Source: Saccharothrix sp. NRRL B-16348
GTDB taxonomy: Bacteria > Actinomycetota > Actinomycetes > Mycobacteriales > Pseudonocardiaceae
Assembly (NCBI RefSeq): GCF_001280085.1
Contig: NZ_LGED01000269.1
Span: forward strand, 186,001-250,000
Length of the DNA: 64,000 nt
Direction: 5' to 3'
Made by a program: the position numbers and the translations under genes
Notes under the pieces: generated by a model
The model's input: the letters and a program-made list of their open reading frames with translations, nothing else
Databases searched by the model: none
Told to the model about the DNA's origin: nothing
Shown here: in pieces, positions 55,751 through 64,000 of the stretch
Layout of the letters: each line of letters opens with the position of its first letter
How positions within the stretch are numbered: position 1 is the first letter of the stretch

Positions 55751-57337
55751 TTAGGCGGGAAAGGTGGCGGGGTTGTGGGTGAAGTGGCCGGCGATGACGG
55801 TGGCGGCGATGGGGATGTCGCCGATCTTGGAGATGTCGGTGGTGAGGGGGTTGGTTTCGAGGATGGCGAAGTCGGCCAGTTTGCCCGGGGTGATGGTGCC
55901 CAGGGCGGTTTCTTGGCGGCAGGCGTAGGCGGAGCCGATGGTGTAGGCGGCGAGTGCCTCGTGGACTGTGATGGCCTCGTCCGGGCCGATGGGGTGGCCT
56001 TCCTTCGACTTTCGTTCGGCCATGAACTGGATGGCGCGCAACGGTTTGCCGTCGGCCACTGGGCGGTCGGAGCTGCCGGCCAGGACGATTCCCCGGTCGA
56101 GGAAGGACTTGCCCCGGTACATCCAGGGTGAGCGTTGTGGGCCCATGATCTTGGTGTAGTCGTCGCCGTAGGCCCACAGGAAGGTCGGTTGGACCACCGG
56201 GATGACGTTCAGTTCGGCGATGCGGGCCAGTTGCTCCGGTCGGACCAGGCCGCAGTGCTCGATCCGGTGCCTGGTGTCCAGGCGGGGGACGGTGTGCTGG
56301 GCTTCGGAGAGGGCGTCGAGGGCGAAGTCGACGGCGCGGTCGCCGATGGCGTGGACGGCCAGTTGCCAGCCGGCGGCGTGGCCGTCGATGATCGCGGCGA
56401 GCATGAGGTCCGGGTCGTCCTGCAGTTGGCCGGACGTGTCCATGCCTTCGTACGGCCAGGTCAGCGCGGCCGTGCGGGCCATCATGCCGCCGTCGGTCCA
56501 GAGCTTGAGGGGGCCGATGGAGAGGCGGTCGTCGCCCAGGCCTGTGCGCAGGCCCAGGGGCACGGCGCGGCGGATTCCGTCGGTGGCGTGGGCGGCCACC
56601 GGTTCCAGGCGGTCGGCGGAGACCATCAGTTGGACGCGGATGGGGAGGGTGGCGCGTTGGTAGGCCTCGACTTCCAACGGGCTGCTGCCGATCAGGCCGC
56701 CGCCCACGCCGGCTTCGGCGGCGAGCACGATGCCTTCGGTGAGGCACTGGTGTGCGCCTGATTCGACGTCCGCGGCGATGTCGTCCAGCGAGTAGGGCAG
56801 GCGGAGTGCGCGGACCGCGGTCTGGGCGGCTTCGGCGAGGAAGCCCGTCGGGGTGCCGGTCGCGTCACGTTGGGCCTCGCGCAAGGCCGAGGCGGGCAGT
56901 ACGGCGAGCACGTCGCTGCTGACGACGCAGGCGTGCCCGGACAGGTCCTGCACGTAGATCCGCGGCCCGATCAGGTCCAGGTCACGGGAAGTCAGCGGGC
57001 GGTCCAGGGCGCGGTGGTCGTAGCCGGAAGCTTCGACCCAGCCGGAGGCGCGCGGTGCGTCGCGGAGGATTTCCAGGGCCTGGGCGACGGTCTTGCAGGA
57101 CGAGAGGTCCGGGGTCCTCGCCGCACGGCCGGCCCACGCGAGGTGGTTGTGGGCGTCGACGAAACCTGGCAGCACGACCGCGCCGTCGAGGTCGACCACG
57201 CGCCGCGCGGGCAGGTCGGCGACGTCGTCGTCCAAGCCGACGATCCTCCCGGCCCACACCCCGATCACCGACGCCACCGGCCGGGCCGGGTCCATGGTCA
57301 CGACCTGCCCGCCAACCACCTTGAGGTCAAGGATCAC
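55751..57337 (-). CDS. amidohydrolase family protein (YtcJ-like)
   Basis: About 528 residues of the metal-dependent amidohydrolase superfamily. N-terminal beta sandwich (VVTMDPARPVASVIGVWAGRIVGLD), metal motif VDAHNHLAWAG (about residue 64), then HAIGDRAVDFAL, RIEHCGLV and a late Asp in LAGSSDRPV. The YtcJ group hydrolyses N-acyl or cyclic amides; the substrate is unknown. GTG 57337 is chosen over TTG 57343; neither has a strong ribosome-binding site. It is divergent from the formyltransferase gene and shares the iron-box region with it. Confidence 0.88.
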   Translation of the reverse strand: MILDLKVVGGQVVTMDPARPVASVIGVWAGRIVGLDDDVADLPARRVVDLDGAVVLPGFVDAHNHLAWAGRAARTPDLSSCKTVAQALEILRDAPRASGWVEASGYDHRALDRPLTSRDLDLIGPRIYVQDLSGHACVVSSDVLAVLPASALREAQRDATGTPTGFLAEAAQTAVRALRLPYSLDDIAADVESGAHQCLTEGIVLAAEAGVGGGLIGSSPLEVEAYQRATLPIRVQLMVSADRLEPVAAHATDGIRRAVPLGLRTGLGDDRLSIGPLKLWTDGGMMARTAALTWPYEGMDTSGQLQDDPDLMLAAIIDGHAAGWQLAVHAIGDRAVDFALDALSEAQHTVPRLDTRHRIEHCGLVRPEQLARIAELNVIPVVQPTFLWAYGDDYTKIMGPQRSPWMYRGKSFLDRGIVLAGSSDRPVADGKPLRAIQFMAERKSKEGHPIGPDEAITVHEALAAYTIGSAYACRQETALGTITPGKLADFAILETNPLTTDISKIGDIPIAATVIAGHFTHNPATFPA

Positions 57338-57360
57338 CCGCAAAGGCTAGCCCACAGCAC

Positions 57361-57394
57361 TTAGGTTAGGGTTGGATAACTTAGGCGAGCCTAT
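57361..57394 (+). promoter_or_regulatory. overlapping iron-box-like (DmdR/IdeR) sites
   Basis: TTAGGTTAGGGTTGGATAA (57361-57379) matches the 19-base iron-box consensus TTAGGTTAGGCTCACCTAA at 14 positions. The overlapping ATAACTTAGGCGAGCCTAT (57376-57394) matches at 12 and contains TTAGGC-GA-GCCTA. They lie 17-50 bases before the formyltransferase ATG and would block transcription when iron is plentiful. Confidence 0.7.
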
Positions 57395-57410
57395 CCAAGG
57401 AGGAGCTCCT

Positions 57411-58358
57411 ATGCGGGTCGTCATGTTCGGCTACCAGACCTGGGGTCATCGCACGCTCCAGGCGCTGCTGGACTCCGAGCACGAGGTGGTGCTGGTCGTC
57501 ACGCACCCCAAGAGCGACCACGCCTACGAGCGCATCTGGAGCGACTCGGTCGCGGACCTGGCCGCCGAGCACGGTGTCGAGACGATCATCCGCAACCGGC
57601 CGGACGACGACGAGTTGTTCCAGCGGCTCAAGGAAGCCGAGCCGGACGTCATCGTCGCCACGAACTGGCGCACGTGGATCCCGCCGCACATCTTCACGCT
57701 CCCCAAGCACGGCACGCTGAACGTGCACGACTCGCTGCTCCCCGCCTACGCGGGCTTCTCGCCGTTGATCTGGGCCCTGATCAACGACGAGAAGGAGGTC
57801 GGCGTCACCGCGCACATGATGGACGACACGCTGGACGCCGGCGACATCGTGCTCCAGCGCGCCGTCCCGGTCGGCCCGCGCGACACGACGGCGGACCTGT
57901 TCCACAAGACGCTGGAGCTGTTCGGGCCCATCACGGTGGACGGCCTGGCCGAGATCGCCAAGGGCCGCACGGACTTCACCAAGCAGGACCGGTCGAAGGC
58001 CAGCTTCTTCCACAAGCGCGCGGAGGAGGACCTGCGCATCGACTGGACGTGGGAGGCGGAGGAACTGGACCGGCTGGTGCGCGCCCAGTGCCCGCCGTAC
58101 CCGAGCGCGTTCGCGTTCCACAAGGGCAAGCGGCTGGAGATCGTGGAGGCCGAGGTGTCCCAGGAGCGGTACGGCGGCACGCCCGGCCGGATCTTCTACC
58201 GCGAGGGTGACGGCGTCGCGATCGTCGCGGGCGCGGAGGCGCGCCGTGGCCGCAACCACGCCCTGCTGGTCAAGCGGGTGCGGACGGAGGACGGCGTCGA
58301 GTTGGGCGCGACGGAGTACTTCACGCACATGGGCGGGTACCTCACGAGTCGCCCCTGA
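57411..58358 (+). CDS. siderophore-type N-formyltransferase (CchA-like)
   Basis: 315 residues. The formyltransferase fold resembles methionyl-tRNA formyltransferase, with the catalytic Asn-His-Asp arrangement in LNVHDSLLPAYAGFSPLIWALI and MMDDTLDAGDIVLQ. The N-terminus MRVVMFGYQTWGHRTLQALL closely resembles coelichelin-type enzymes that formylate hydroxyornithine using formyl-tetrahydrofolate. ATG 57411 has AAGGAGG seven bases before it. Iron-box-like sites upstream support a siderophore role. No NRPS or ornithine hydroxylase gene lies in the window, so it is an orphan here; fmt is unlikely given this regulation. Confidence 0.85.
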   Translation: MRVVMFGYQTWGHRTLQALLDSEHEVVLVVTHPKSDHAYERIWSDSVADLAAEHGVETIIRNRPDDDELFQRLKEAEPDVIVATNWRTWIPPHIFTLPKHGTLNVHDSLLPAYAGFSPLIWALINDEKEVGVTAHMMDDTLDAGDIVLQRAVPVGPRDTTADLFHKTLELFGPITVDGLAEIAKGRTDFTKQDRSKASFFHKRAEEDLRIDWTWEAEELDRLVRAQCPPYPSAFAFHKGKRLEIVEAEVSQERYGGTPGRIFYREGDGVAIVAGAEARRGRNHALLVKRVRTEDGVELGATEYFTHMGGYLTSRP

Positions 58359-59271
58359 TCGACGGCTGGCGCACGACGAAGAGGAACGCCCACGTGACGA
58401 GGACCAGGACGGCGTGGGCGATGAGGGGTCCCGGCGACTTCTCCACGAGGATCCACCCCAGCCACGTGTAGGTGACCAGGGCGCCGGCCGCCACCGCGAA
58501 CCGGTGGGCGGCGCCCCAGGTCGTGCCGCGGCCCCACCAGGTCAAGGCGGTGGCGGCGACGATCGTGAGGGCGATCTTGAGGCCGAAGCCGGTCCAGTTC
58601 TCGGGCACGGCGACGAAGATCGAGGACACCAGGAACGCGCCGATGCCGAGCGGACCCGGGCCGGGCACGCGTCGGTCCGCGGTGGTGCGCGGTCGGAACA
58701 GGAACGCGATGGCGATCAGCGCCAGCACGACGGTGGCCGCGCCGATGCGTTGAGCCGGGGTGGCCATGAAGTCCTCCTGGCGGAGGAGGATCCGGAAGAC
58801 CAGGGCCGAACCGGCGATGAAGACCACCGACAAGACGATCAAGCCGGTTCGGCCGAGCCACGGTGTGGTGCGCCGCCGCCACGCCAGCGACTCGACGAGC
58901 GCGATCGGCACGCCGATGCTCCAGACGGCGTGGCCGACGACGAACGAGTAGCCGTTCAGCGCGCTGATGCCCAGGGCGGGGATCGGTGTGACGGCCTGGA
59001 AGTGGTGCTCCTCGAACGCCGGGTTGAAGAGCGACTGGTCCAACAGGCCCGCTTCCAGGACGCCGTAGGCCAGGCCGAGCGTGAGGATGGTCGGCCAGCC
59101 CCGGCCCGTGCGCCGGACGACCTCGCGGATCAGCAGCGCTCCCCCGCCGTACAGCGGCGCGAGGACGATGAGCGCGCCGATCTCGGACAACGGGATGTTG
59201 CCCAGGACGTACTCGCCGATCAACGGCGCCAAGAGGAACAGGATCAAGGCGGCGCGGAGGTTGCGGGACAT
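58342..59271 (-). CDS. polytopic membrane protein of unknown function
   Basis: 309 residues with about eight to nine predicted helices, for example LILFLLAPLIGEYVLGNIPL, AVWSIGVPIALVESLAW, LIVLSVVFIAGSALVF, VVLALIAIAFLFRP and FAVAAGALVTYTWLGWILV. Short conserved-looking polar spots such as GEYVLGN and EAGLLDQSLFNP sit near helix ends. I do not recognise a family. It converges on the formyltransferase gene with a 17-base overlap and precedes the two-component genes on the same strand. Confidence 0.7.
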   Translation of the reverse strand: MSRNLRAALILFLLAPLIGEYVLGNIPLSEIGALIVLAPLYGGGALLIREVVRRTGRGWPTILTLGLAYGVLEAGLLDQSLFNPAFEEHHFQAVTPIPALGISALNGYSFVVGHAVWSIGVPIALVESLAWRRRTTPWLGRTGLIVLSVVFIAGSALVFRILLRQEDFMATPAQRIGAATVVLALIAIAFLFRPRTTADRRVPGPGPLGIGAFLVSSIFVAVPENWTGFGLKIALTIVAATALTWWGRGTTWGAAHRFAVAAGALVTYTWLGWILVEKSPGPLIAHAVLVLVTWAFLFVVRQPSIRGDS

Positions 59272-59339
59272 GGGTCGGAACGCTAGGAGCGGCCCCGGCT
59301 CGGCACATCGGGCTTGGGAACGGTGTCCTGCCTCCGTCT

Positions 59340-59993
59340 TCAGACTGAGCGCGGCCGGACGAGTCCTACTTCGTAGGCCAGCACGACGGCTTGGACGCGG
59401 TCGCGGAGGCCGAGCTTGCGCAGGATCGCGGAGACGTGCGTCTTGATCGTGGCCTCGGTGAGGACGAGGTGTTCGGCGATCTCGGCGTTAGAGAGGGCCA
59501 GCGAGACCAGGCGGAGCACTTCGACCTCACGGCTCGTCAACGCGTCCAGCGCACGTGGGGACGGGGCCGGGAGGGTGTCGAGGAAGCGGTCCAGCAGGCG
59601 GCGGGTCACCGAAGGTGCGAGGAGGGCGTCGCCGCGGGCGATCACGCGGACGGCCTCGACGAGTTCGGGCGGGCGGACGTCCTTGAGCAGGAAGCCGCTG
59701 GCGCCCGCGCGCAGGGCCGCGTAGACGGAGTCGTCCACGTCGTAGGTGGTGAGGACGAGGATGCGGGCGGGGCTGCCGGAGGCGACGATGCGGCGGGTCG
59801 CTTCCAGTCCGTCGACTCCGGGCATCCGCACGTCCATCAGGACGACGTCCGGGTTCAGGGACGCGGTGAGGGTGACCGCTTCCGCGCCGTCGGCCGCCTC
59901 GCCGACGACGTCCAGGTCGTCGCGTGATTCCAGGATCATGCGGAAACCGCCGCGCACCAACGCCTGGTCGTCGGCGATGAGGACGCGGATCAC
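59340..59993 (-). CDS. NarL/FixJ-type response regulator
   Basis: 217 residues. Receiver domain with LIADDQALVRGG, the phosphoacceptor Asp in VVLMDVRMPGVDG (about residue 53) and Lys in FLLKDVRPPELV; LuxR HTH near the C-terminus (LTSREVEVLRLVSLALSNAE, then TIKTHVSAILRKLGL). GTG 59993 overlaps the kinase stop (GTGA), so kinase and regulator are co-translated. Targets are unknown; the flanking membrane protein and HNH lipoprotein are candidates by position. Confidence 0.95.
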   Translation of the reverse strand: MIRVLIADDQALVRGGFRMILESRDDLDVVGEAADGAEAVTLTASLNPDVVLMDVRMPGVDGLEATRRIVASGSPARILVLTTYDVDDSVYAALRAGASGFLLKDVRPPELVEAVRVIARGDALLAPSVTRRLLDRFLDTLPAPSPRALDALTSREVEVLRLVSLALSNAEIAEHLVLTEATIKTHVSAILRKLGLRDRVQAVVLAYEVGLVRPRSV

Positions 59994-61033
59994 GCGGTCA
60001 CCGCCAGCGGGAGTCGTGCGTGCACGCGGAAACCGCCGTCGGGCAACGGGCCCGCGTCGACCGTCCCGCCGAGGAGCGCGGCGCGTTCCCGCATGCCCGT
60101 GATGCCGCGGCCGAACGCCGCCACGCCGCCTCGGCCGTCGTCGCGTACTTCGAGTTCGAGCACGCCGGAGTCGTTGCGCACCAGGACTTCCGCACGGCTC
60201 GCGCGGGCGTGGCGGAGGGTGTTCGTGAGGGCTTCCTGCACGATCCGGTAGGCCGAGAGGTCGACGCCGGCTGGCAGCGGCACGGGTTCCCGGCGCACGT
60301 CGACGTGCAGACCGGCGGCACGCAGCGGTTCCACGAGATCGGCCAGCCGGTCCAGGCCGGGGCGTTCCTCCGGCCGCACGGCGCCGAGCAGTTTGCGCAG
60401 CTCTTCGAGCGTGGCACGGCCCGTCGCGTCGATCGAGCGCAACGCCTCCCTGGCGCGATCGGGGCGTTGGTCGAACACGTCGTCCGCCGCCGCGGCCTGC
60501 ACCACGATCACCGAGACGCCGTGCGCGATCACGTCGTGCAGTTCGCGGGCGATGCGGGCCTGCTCCTCACCGACCGCGCGTTGCGCCGCTTGCGCCAACG
60601 CGACCCGCCGATTGCGCACCGCTTCGCCCAACGCACCGACGACCACGGCGACGGCCATCACGAACTGGGTGTCCTCGGGCGTCGTGGTGCGGAAGTTCAG
60701 CGAGATCACGCCGAGCAGCAAGACCAAAGCGGGCAACGAGAACCTCGGCGAGCGCGCGGCGGCCAGCGAGCCGATGGCGACGAGCGCGGCGAGCGGGAAC
60801 ACCGTCATCGGCGCGACGAGTTGCACGACCACGCCGCCGGCCAGCGCGATGCCCATGACCAGCACGGGTTTGCGGCGTCGCCACCACAGCGCGGCGCCGG
60901 ACGCCAACGCGATCAGCGCGGCGGGCGCCGTGATCGCCGGGGTGAACGTGGACGTCCCGACGACCATGAACGCGACGAGCACCGCGACCGTGGCAGGCAC
61001 GAACACGTCGAACGACTGTCGAATGCGGCGCAC
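59990..61033 (-). CDS. sensor histidine kinase (HisKA_3, NarL system)
   Basis: 347 residues. Four or five N-terminal membrane helices (1-140, including VPATVAVLVAFMVVGTSTF) without a large sensor domain, a coiled segment, the phosphorylated His in ARIARELHDVIAHGVSV (about residue 182), and a HATPase domain with RIVQEALTNTLRHARA, DDGRGG and GITGMRERAALLGG. Such kinases typically sense the membrane or envelope. GTG 61033 is the start. It is divergent from the secreted HNH lipoprotein gene with only 63 bases between, so the pair may control that gene. Confidence 0.93.
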   Translation of the reverse strand: MRRIRQSFDVFVPATVAVLVAFMVVGTSTFTPAITAPAALIALASGAALWWRRRKPVLVMGIALAGGVVVQLVAPMTVFPLAALVAIGSLAAARSPRFSLPALVLLLGVISLNFRTTTPEDTQFVMAVAVVVGALGEAVRNRRVALAQAAQRAVGEEQARIARELHDVIAHGVSVIVVQAAAADDVFDQRPDRAREALRSIDATGRATLEELRKLLGAVRPEERPGLDRLADLVEPLRAAGLHVDVRREPVPLPAGVDLSAYRIVQEALTNTLRHARASRAEVLVRNDSGVLELEVRDDGRGGVAAFGRGITGMRERAALLGGTVDAGPLPDGGFRVHARLPLAVTA

Positions 61034-61096
61034 GGTTCGGGATTATTCCGGACTATTTCGGCCCCGGTGTTCCGATCGGGGCGATCATCGCTGATC

Positions 61097-61768
61097 ATGG
61101 GGTGCATGAGCGGCAAGCGGTCGACAGCGGTGGTCAGCGGTGTCCTGGTGCTCCTCATGATCGTCGCCGGTTGCGGCAGCGACATCCTCGTGCCGAACAG
61201 CTCGGCCACCGCCCCCGTGCCGACCGGTCCGGCCGCGCCCGGTGACGACCCGGCGGCGCAACTGGCGGCGTTGCCCGTGGCGCCCGAGGGGAAGATGACG
61301 GGCTACAGCCGTGACCGGTTCCCGCACTGGAGCGGCCAGGGCGACGGGTGCGACACGCGCGAGGTGGTGTTGCAGCGGCAGGGCGCGGACGTGCAGGTCG
61401 GTGACAGCTGCAAGGTCACGTCGGGGACGTGGACCAGTGTGTACGACGGCAAGGTCGTGAAGGACGCGGGCGAGCTCGACATCGACCACACGGTGGCGTT
61501 GGCCGAGGCGTGGCGTTCGGGCGCGGACAAGTGGACCGACGAGCAGCGGGAGAAGTTCGCCAACGACCTCGGCGGGTTGCAGCTGATCGCGGTGACGGCG
61601 AGCAGCAACCGGTCCAAGGGCGACCAGGACGCGGCCAAGTGGAAGCCGCCGGTGGAGGCGTACTGGTGCACGTACGCGCGGGCCGTGGTGTCGGTGAAGA
61701 CGCTGTACTCGCTGACCGTGGACGAGGCGGAGCGCGACGCCTTGGCCGCGATGCTCAAGACCTGCTGA
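61097..61768 (+). CDS. secreted lipoprotein with HNH nuclease domain (DUF1524/GmrSD-like)
   Basis: 223 residues. Signal peptide with lipobox (VLVLLMIVAGCGS; Cys near residue 26), then a Pro/Ala spacer and an HNH-type domain: GYSRDRFPHW, CDTREVVLQRQG, the nuclease motif DIDHTVALAEAWRSGADKW, the Asn in NDLGGLQLIAV, and SNRSKGDQDAAKWKPP. This matches actinobacterial extracellular DUF1524 proteins thought to degrade DNA outside the cell. Cysteines near the ends may form disulfides. ATG 61097 is used; ATG 61106 is also possible. Confidence 0.9.
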   Translation: MGCMSGKRSTAVVSGVLVLLMIVAGCGSDILVPNSSATAPVPTGPAAPGDDPAAQLAALPVAPEGKMTGYSRDRFPHWSGQGDGCDTREVVLQRQGADVQVGDSCKVTSGTWTSVYDGKVVKDAGELDIDHTVALAEAWRSGADKWTDEQREKFANDLGGLQLIAVTASSNRSKGDQDAAKWKPPVEAYWCTYARAVVSVKTLYSLTVDEAERDALAAMLKTC

Positions 61769-61796
61769 GTCCGCGTCAACCCTTCGACGCTTCGCA

Positions 61797-61826
61797 GGGG
61801 TCCCCGCCCGGGGGATCCCCGGTTTT
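61797..61826 (+). terminator. likely terminator after the HNH lipoprotein gene
   Basis: GGGGTCCCCGCC / CGGGGGATCCCC can fold with internal mismatches (61797-61820) and is followed by TTTT at 61823-61826, 28 bases after the stop codon. Confidence 0.5.
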
Positions 61827-61926
61827 GATCCTGCCACCACGGACCGACAAAATCGCGGCGTCACAGGGCGGCTGTGGACAACTCGCAAGGAGCGCAGGAG
61901 TTTCAGGGGCGCGAGGAGTGCGGGGT

Positions 61927-62718
61927 TCAGGGGCGCAGGGATTCGAGCTGGTCGACGATGTCGGTGTAGGCCTCTGCCCGGCGGACCCACGCGGCGAAGC
62001 CGGAGGTGGCCGAGGGGATCTCGCCCAGCGGTGAGATCGGGTCCGCCACGCCGTACTCGAGGCGGTAGGCGACCAGGGCCACGGCGGCCTCGACCCAGCG
62101 GGACGGGTCGGGGGTGGTGATCTCGCCCAGGCCGACGCGGAACCACAGCGGCAGGCGGGTGTCGGCGGCCAGGGCGCGGTCCAGGCGGCGGCGGGCGATG
62201 TCCAGGATCTCCTCGCGCGCCTTCTCCCCCGCCACGACGGCGTCCGCGCGCCACGGCTCCTCGGCGGCGAGCTGGTCGGCGGCCAGCCGGTGGGCGGCGG
62301 CCGTCGCGCCCGCCTCCTGCGCGTTGACCCGCCACTCCAGGTTCTGCACCTCGTGCTGCAGCGCGTCGCGCTCGAAGCGCGGCATCCGGCCGGCCGAGAG
62401 CTTGGCCAGCCCGGCGTCCCGCTGCTGCGCCAGCGACTCGTACTCGGCGACCTCGGCCCGCAGGTCGGCGCGGACGGAGTCGGCCAGCAGCTCCTGCTCG
62501 GCGTCCCACGCGGCGCGCAGCGCGTCCACGGTCTCGGCGATGCCCTCGGTCGAGTCCAAGTCCTCGTCCGGGCCCGACCCGGCGCCGGACAGCCTGCGTT
62601 CGAGCACGTGCAGGCGTGCGCTCACCCGACCGAGCTCGGCCGTCAGCGCCTGGGTGGTGGCGACGAGATCAGCGACGGTCGGCTCGACCTCGTCGAGCCG
62701 CTCCTTCTCAGTGGGCAC
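61927..62718 (-). CDS. coiled-coil protein of unknown function
   Basis: 263 residues. Residues about 10-170 are strongly helical and charged with heptad character (LVATTQALTAELGRVSARLH, LRAEVAEYESLAQQRDAGLA, ALQHEVQNLEWRVNAQEAGA), suggesting a coiled coil. The C-terminal third has WFRVGLGEITTPDPSRWVEAAVALVAYR, which looks like a small ordered domain. There is no membrane helix or signal. GTG 62718 is preferred because it starts PTEKERLDEVEP, while the upstream extension has no helical character. It is divergent from the CYTH-CHAD gene. Confidence 0.75.
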   Translation of the reverse strand: MPTEKERLDEVEPTVADLVATTQALTAELGRVSARLHVLERRLSGAGSGPDEDLDSTEGIAETVDALRAAWDAEQELLADSVRADLRAEVAEYESLAQQRDAGLAKLSAGRMPRFERDALQHEVQNLEWRVNAQEAGATAAAHRLAADQLAAEEPWRADAVVAGEKAREEILDIARRRLDRALAADTRLPLWFRVGLGEITTPDPSRWVEAAVALVAYRLEYGVADPISPLGEIPSATSGFAAWVRRAEAYTDIVDQLESLRP

Positions 62719-62869
62719 GCGAACCAGCCAACCGCACCAAGCGGGCGCGTCCAGGGACGAAACCGGAAAACCACGCGTACGGGCCGACACAAACCCCCGG
62801 CAAGGTTAACGTTCGGTCACACACCGTGACGCCAGCTTGAATCCGGATCAAACGGTGTATGTCTGGTAC

Positions 62870-64000
62870 ATGTCGAGGTCGGTGCACGAGACGGAACGCA
62901 AGTACGAGGCCCCCGGCGGCACCTCGCTGCCCGACCTCGCCGATCTACCCGGTGTGGCCGCCGTGGCGGGACCGGAGGAACAACGCCTGGAGGCGGTCTA
63001 CTACGACACCGCGGACCTGAGGCTCGCACGGGCCGGGTTGACGTTGCGCCGCCGCACCGGCGGTGACGACGCGGGCTGGCACCTGAAGCTGCCGGCGGGC
63101 GTGGACACGCGGGAAGAGGTGCGGCTGCCGCCCGGCCGCGCGGCCAAGCACCCGCCCAAGCAGCTCGGCTCGCTGGTCCAGGTGCACGCCCGCGGCCGCG
63201 AGTTGGCGCCGGTGGCGCGCATCCAGACCACGCGGCAGCGCTGGCAGCTCGTCGACGACAAGGGTCGCCTGCTCACCGAGGTGGTCGAGGACCTGGTCTC
63301 CGGGCAGGCGCTGGCGGACGACTCGCCGGTCGACTCGTGGCGCGAGATCGAGGTGGAGCTGGGCGAACGCGGCGACATCGCGCTGCTGGACCGGGTCGAG
63401 GCACGGCTGGCGGACGTGGGCATCACCCGGTCCTCGTCGTCGGCGAAGCTGAGCCGCCTGCTGGCCGACCGGATGGCCGCCACCACGCCGCCGACCACGT
63501 CGGGCAAGTCCGCCGGTGACGTGGTGCTGGCGTACCTGCGCGAGCAGGCCGACGCGTTGAAGCACCAGGACCCGCGGGTGCGCCGGGGCGAGGACGACGC
63601 GGTGCACCAGATGCGGGTGGCGACCCGTCGGATGCGCAGCGCGCTCCAGGCGTTCGGCACGATCGTCGAACGTGACGCCACGCGTGAGCTGACCGACGAG
63701 CTGAAGTGGCTCGCGGGCGTGCTCGGCGAGGCCCGCGACCTCGAAGTGCTGCGGACGCGGTTCGCCGATCGCGTCGCCGAACTCGACGAGGAGCTGGTGC
63801 TCGGCCCGGTGCACGCCCAGCTCACCCGGCACTTCGCGCCGTTGGAGGCAGCCGCGCACAAGGCGGCGGTGGCGGCGTTGGACAGCGAGCGGTACTTCGC
63901 CCTGCTGGACGCGGTCGACGCGTTGATCGCCCGACCGCCGTTCACGCCGGTGGCGCGCGTCAAGGCCGAGAAGGCGCTGCCCGACCTGGTCGACAAGACC
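62870..64000 (+). CDS. CYTH-CHAD domain protein (partial at window end)
   Basis: 377 residues visible; the frame is still open at base 64000. The N-terminal CYTH domain has the ExExK motif in HETERKYE, followed by VYYDTADLRLARAGLTLRRR, WHLKLP and WREIEVELG, which coordinate a triphosphate and metal. From about residue 215 the CHAD domain follows, with HQMRVATRRMRSALQAFG and LKWLAGVLGEARDLEVLRTRF, a helical bundle that binds polyphosphate. Together these suggest polyphosphate- or triphosphate-linked phosphatase or granule binding. ATG 62870 is the start. Confidence 0.92.
   Translation, partial: MSRSVHETERKYEAPGGTSLPDLADLPGVAAVAGPEEQRLEAVYYDTADLRLARAGLTLRRRTGGDDAGWHLKLPAGVDTREEVRLPPGRAAKHPPKQLGSLVQVHARGRELAPVARIQTTRQRWQLVDDKGRLLTEVVEDLVSGQALADDSPVDSWREIEVELGERGDIALLDRVEARLADVGITRSSSSAKLSRLLADRMAATTPPTTSGKSAGDVVLAYLREQADALKHQDPRVRRGEDDAVHQMRVATRRMRSALQAFGTIVERDATRELTDELKWLAGVLGEARDLEVLRTRFADRVAELDEELVLGPVHAQLTRHFAPLEAAAHKAAVAALDSERYFALLDAVDALIARPPFTPVARVKAEKALPDLVDKT

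Overview
High-GC actinobacterial chromosome. GTG and occasionally TTG starts, stop/start overlaps, DUF397 and XRE-DUF5753 regulators, a DUF574 methyltransferase, a SARP/AfsR-type regulator and a CtaJ subunit point to the order Pseudonocardiales (Saccharothrix, Lentzea or Actinosynnema-like). The placement is inferred from gene content, not from a marker gene. I see no rRNA, insertion sequence, prophage or CRISPR array.

The backbone of the first 44.5 kb is a gene order that I recognise from Mycobacterium tuberculosis Rv2464c-Rv2478c: nei2, rpiB, a DsbA-like mycothiol nitroreductase, pepN, a DUF5130 gene with ctaJ, an HNH endonuclease, glbO, aglA, an Rv2474c-like gene, a hotdog thioesterase, the giant NAD-glutamate dehydrogenase gdh, ettA and an SSB-like gene. 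Accessory genes interrupt this frame: a ComB/aldehyde dehydrogenase pair with a 200-base palindrome between them, a RelB/MazF-type toxin-antitoxin pair, divergent XRE-DUF5753 regulators with a DUF397 partner, a tandem-repeat protein built on SVRIT units, a prolyl oligopeptidase, an MscS channel, a large SARP regulator, and a starch/maltose island (LacI regulator, second alpha-glucosidase, secreted alpha-amylase with a CBM20 domain). They also include an MmyB-like regulator with a divergent SDR gene, a response regulator frameshifted by an 8-base duplication, and a secreted three-repeat protein. A 1347-residue TPR plus low-complexity protein lies between ettA and gdh.

The right-hand third (44.6-64 kb) carries a TetR-controlled DrrAB-like ABC exporter with twin palindromic operators, a CopD-CtaG fusion, a DUF3558 lipoprotein, a divergent MFS/LacI pair, tRNA-Arg(TCT), an XRE-like regulator and a DUF574 methyltransferase. 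Further on are a palindromic intergenic element, an amidohydrolase, an orphan siderophore-type N-formyltransferase behind iron-box-like sites, a NarL-type two-component system, a secreted HNH (DUF1524) lipoprotein, a coiled-coil protein and a CYTH-CHAD protein that runs off the end.

Themes: redox and respiration (MrX-like protein, GlbO, CtaJ, CtaG/CopD), carbon supply (starch and maltose hydrolysis, glutamate dehydrogenase), and many small self-regulated modules. Convergent genes are tightly packed, often with overlapping stop codons or strong hairpins between them.
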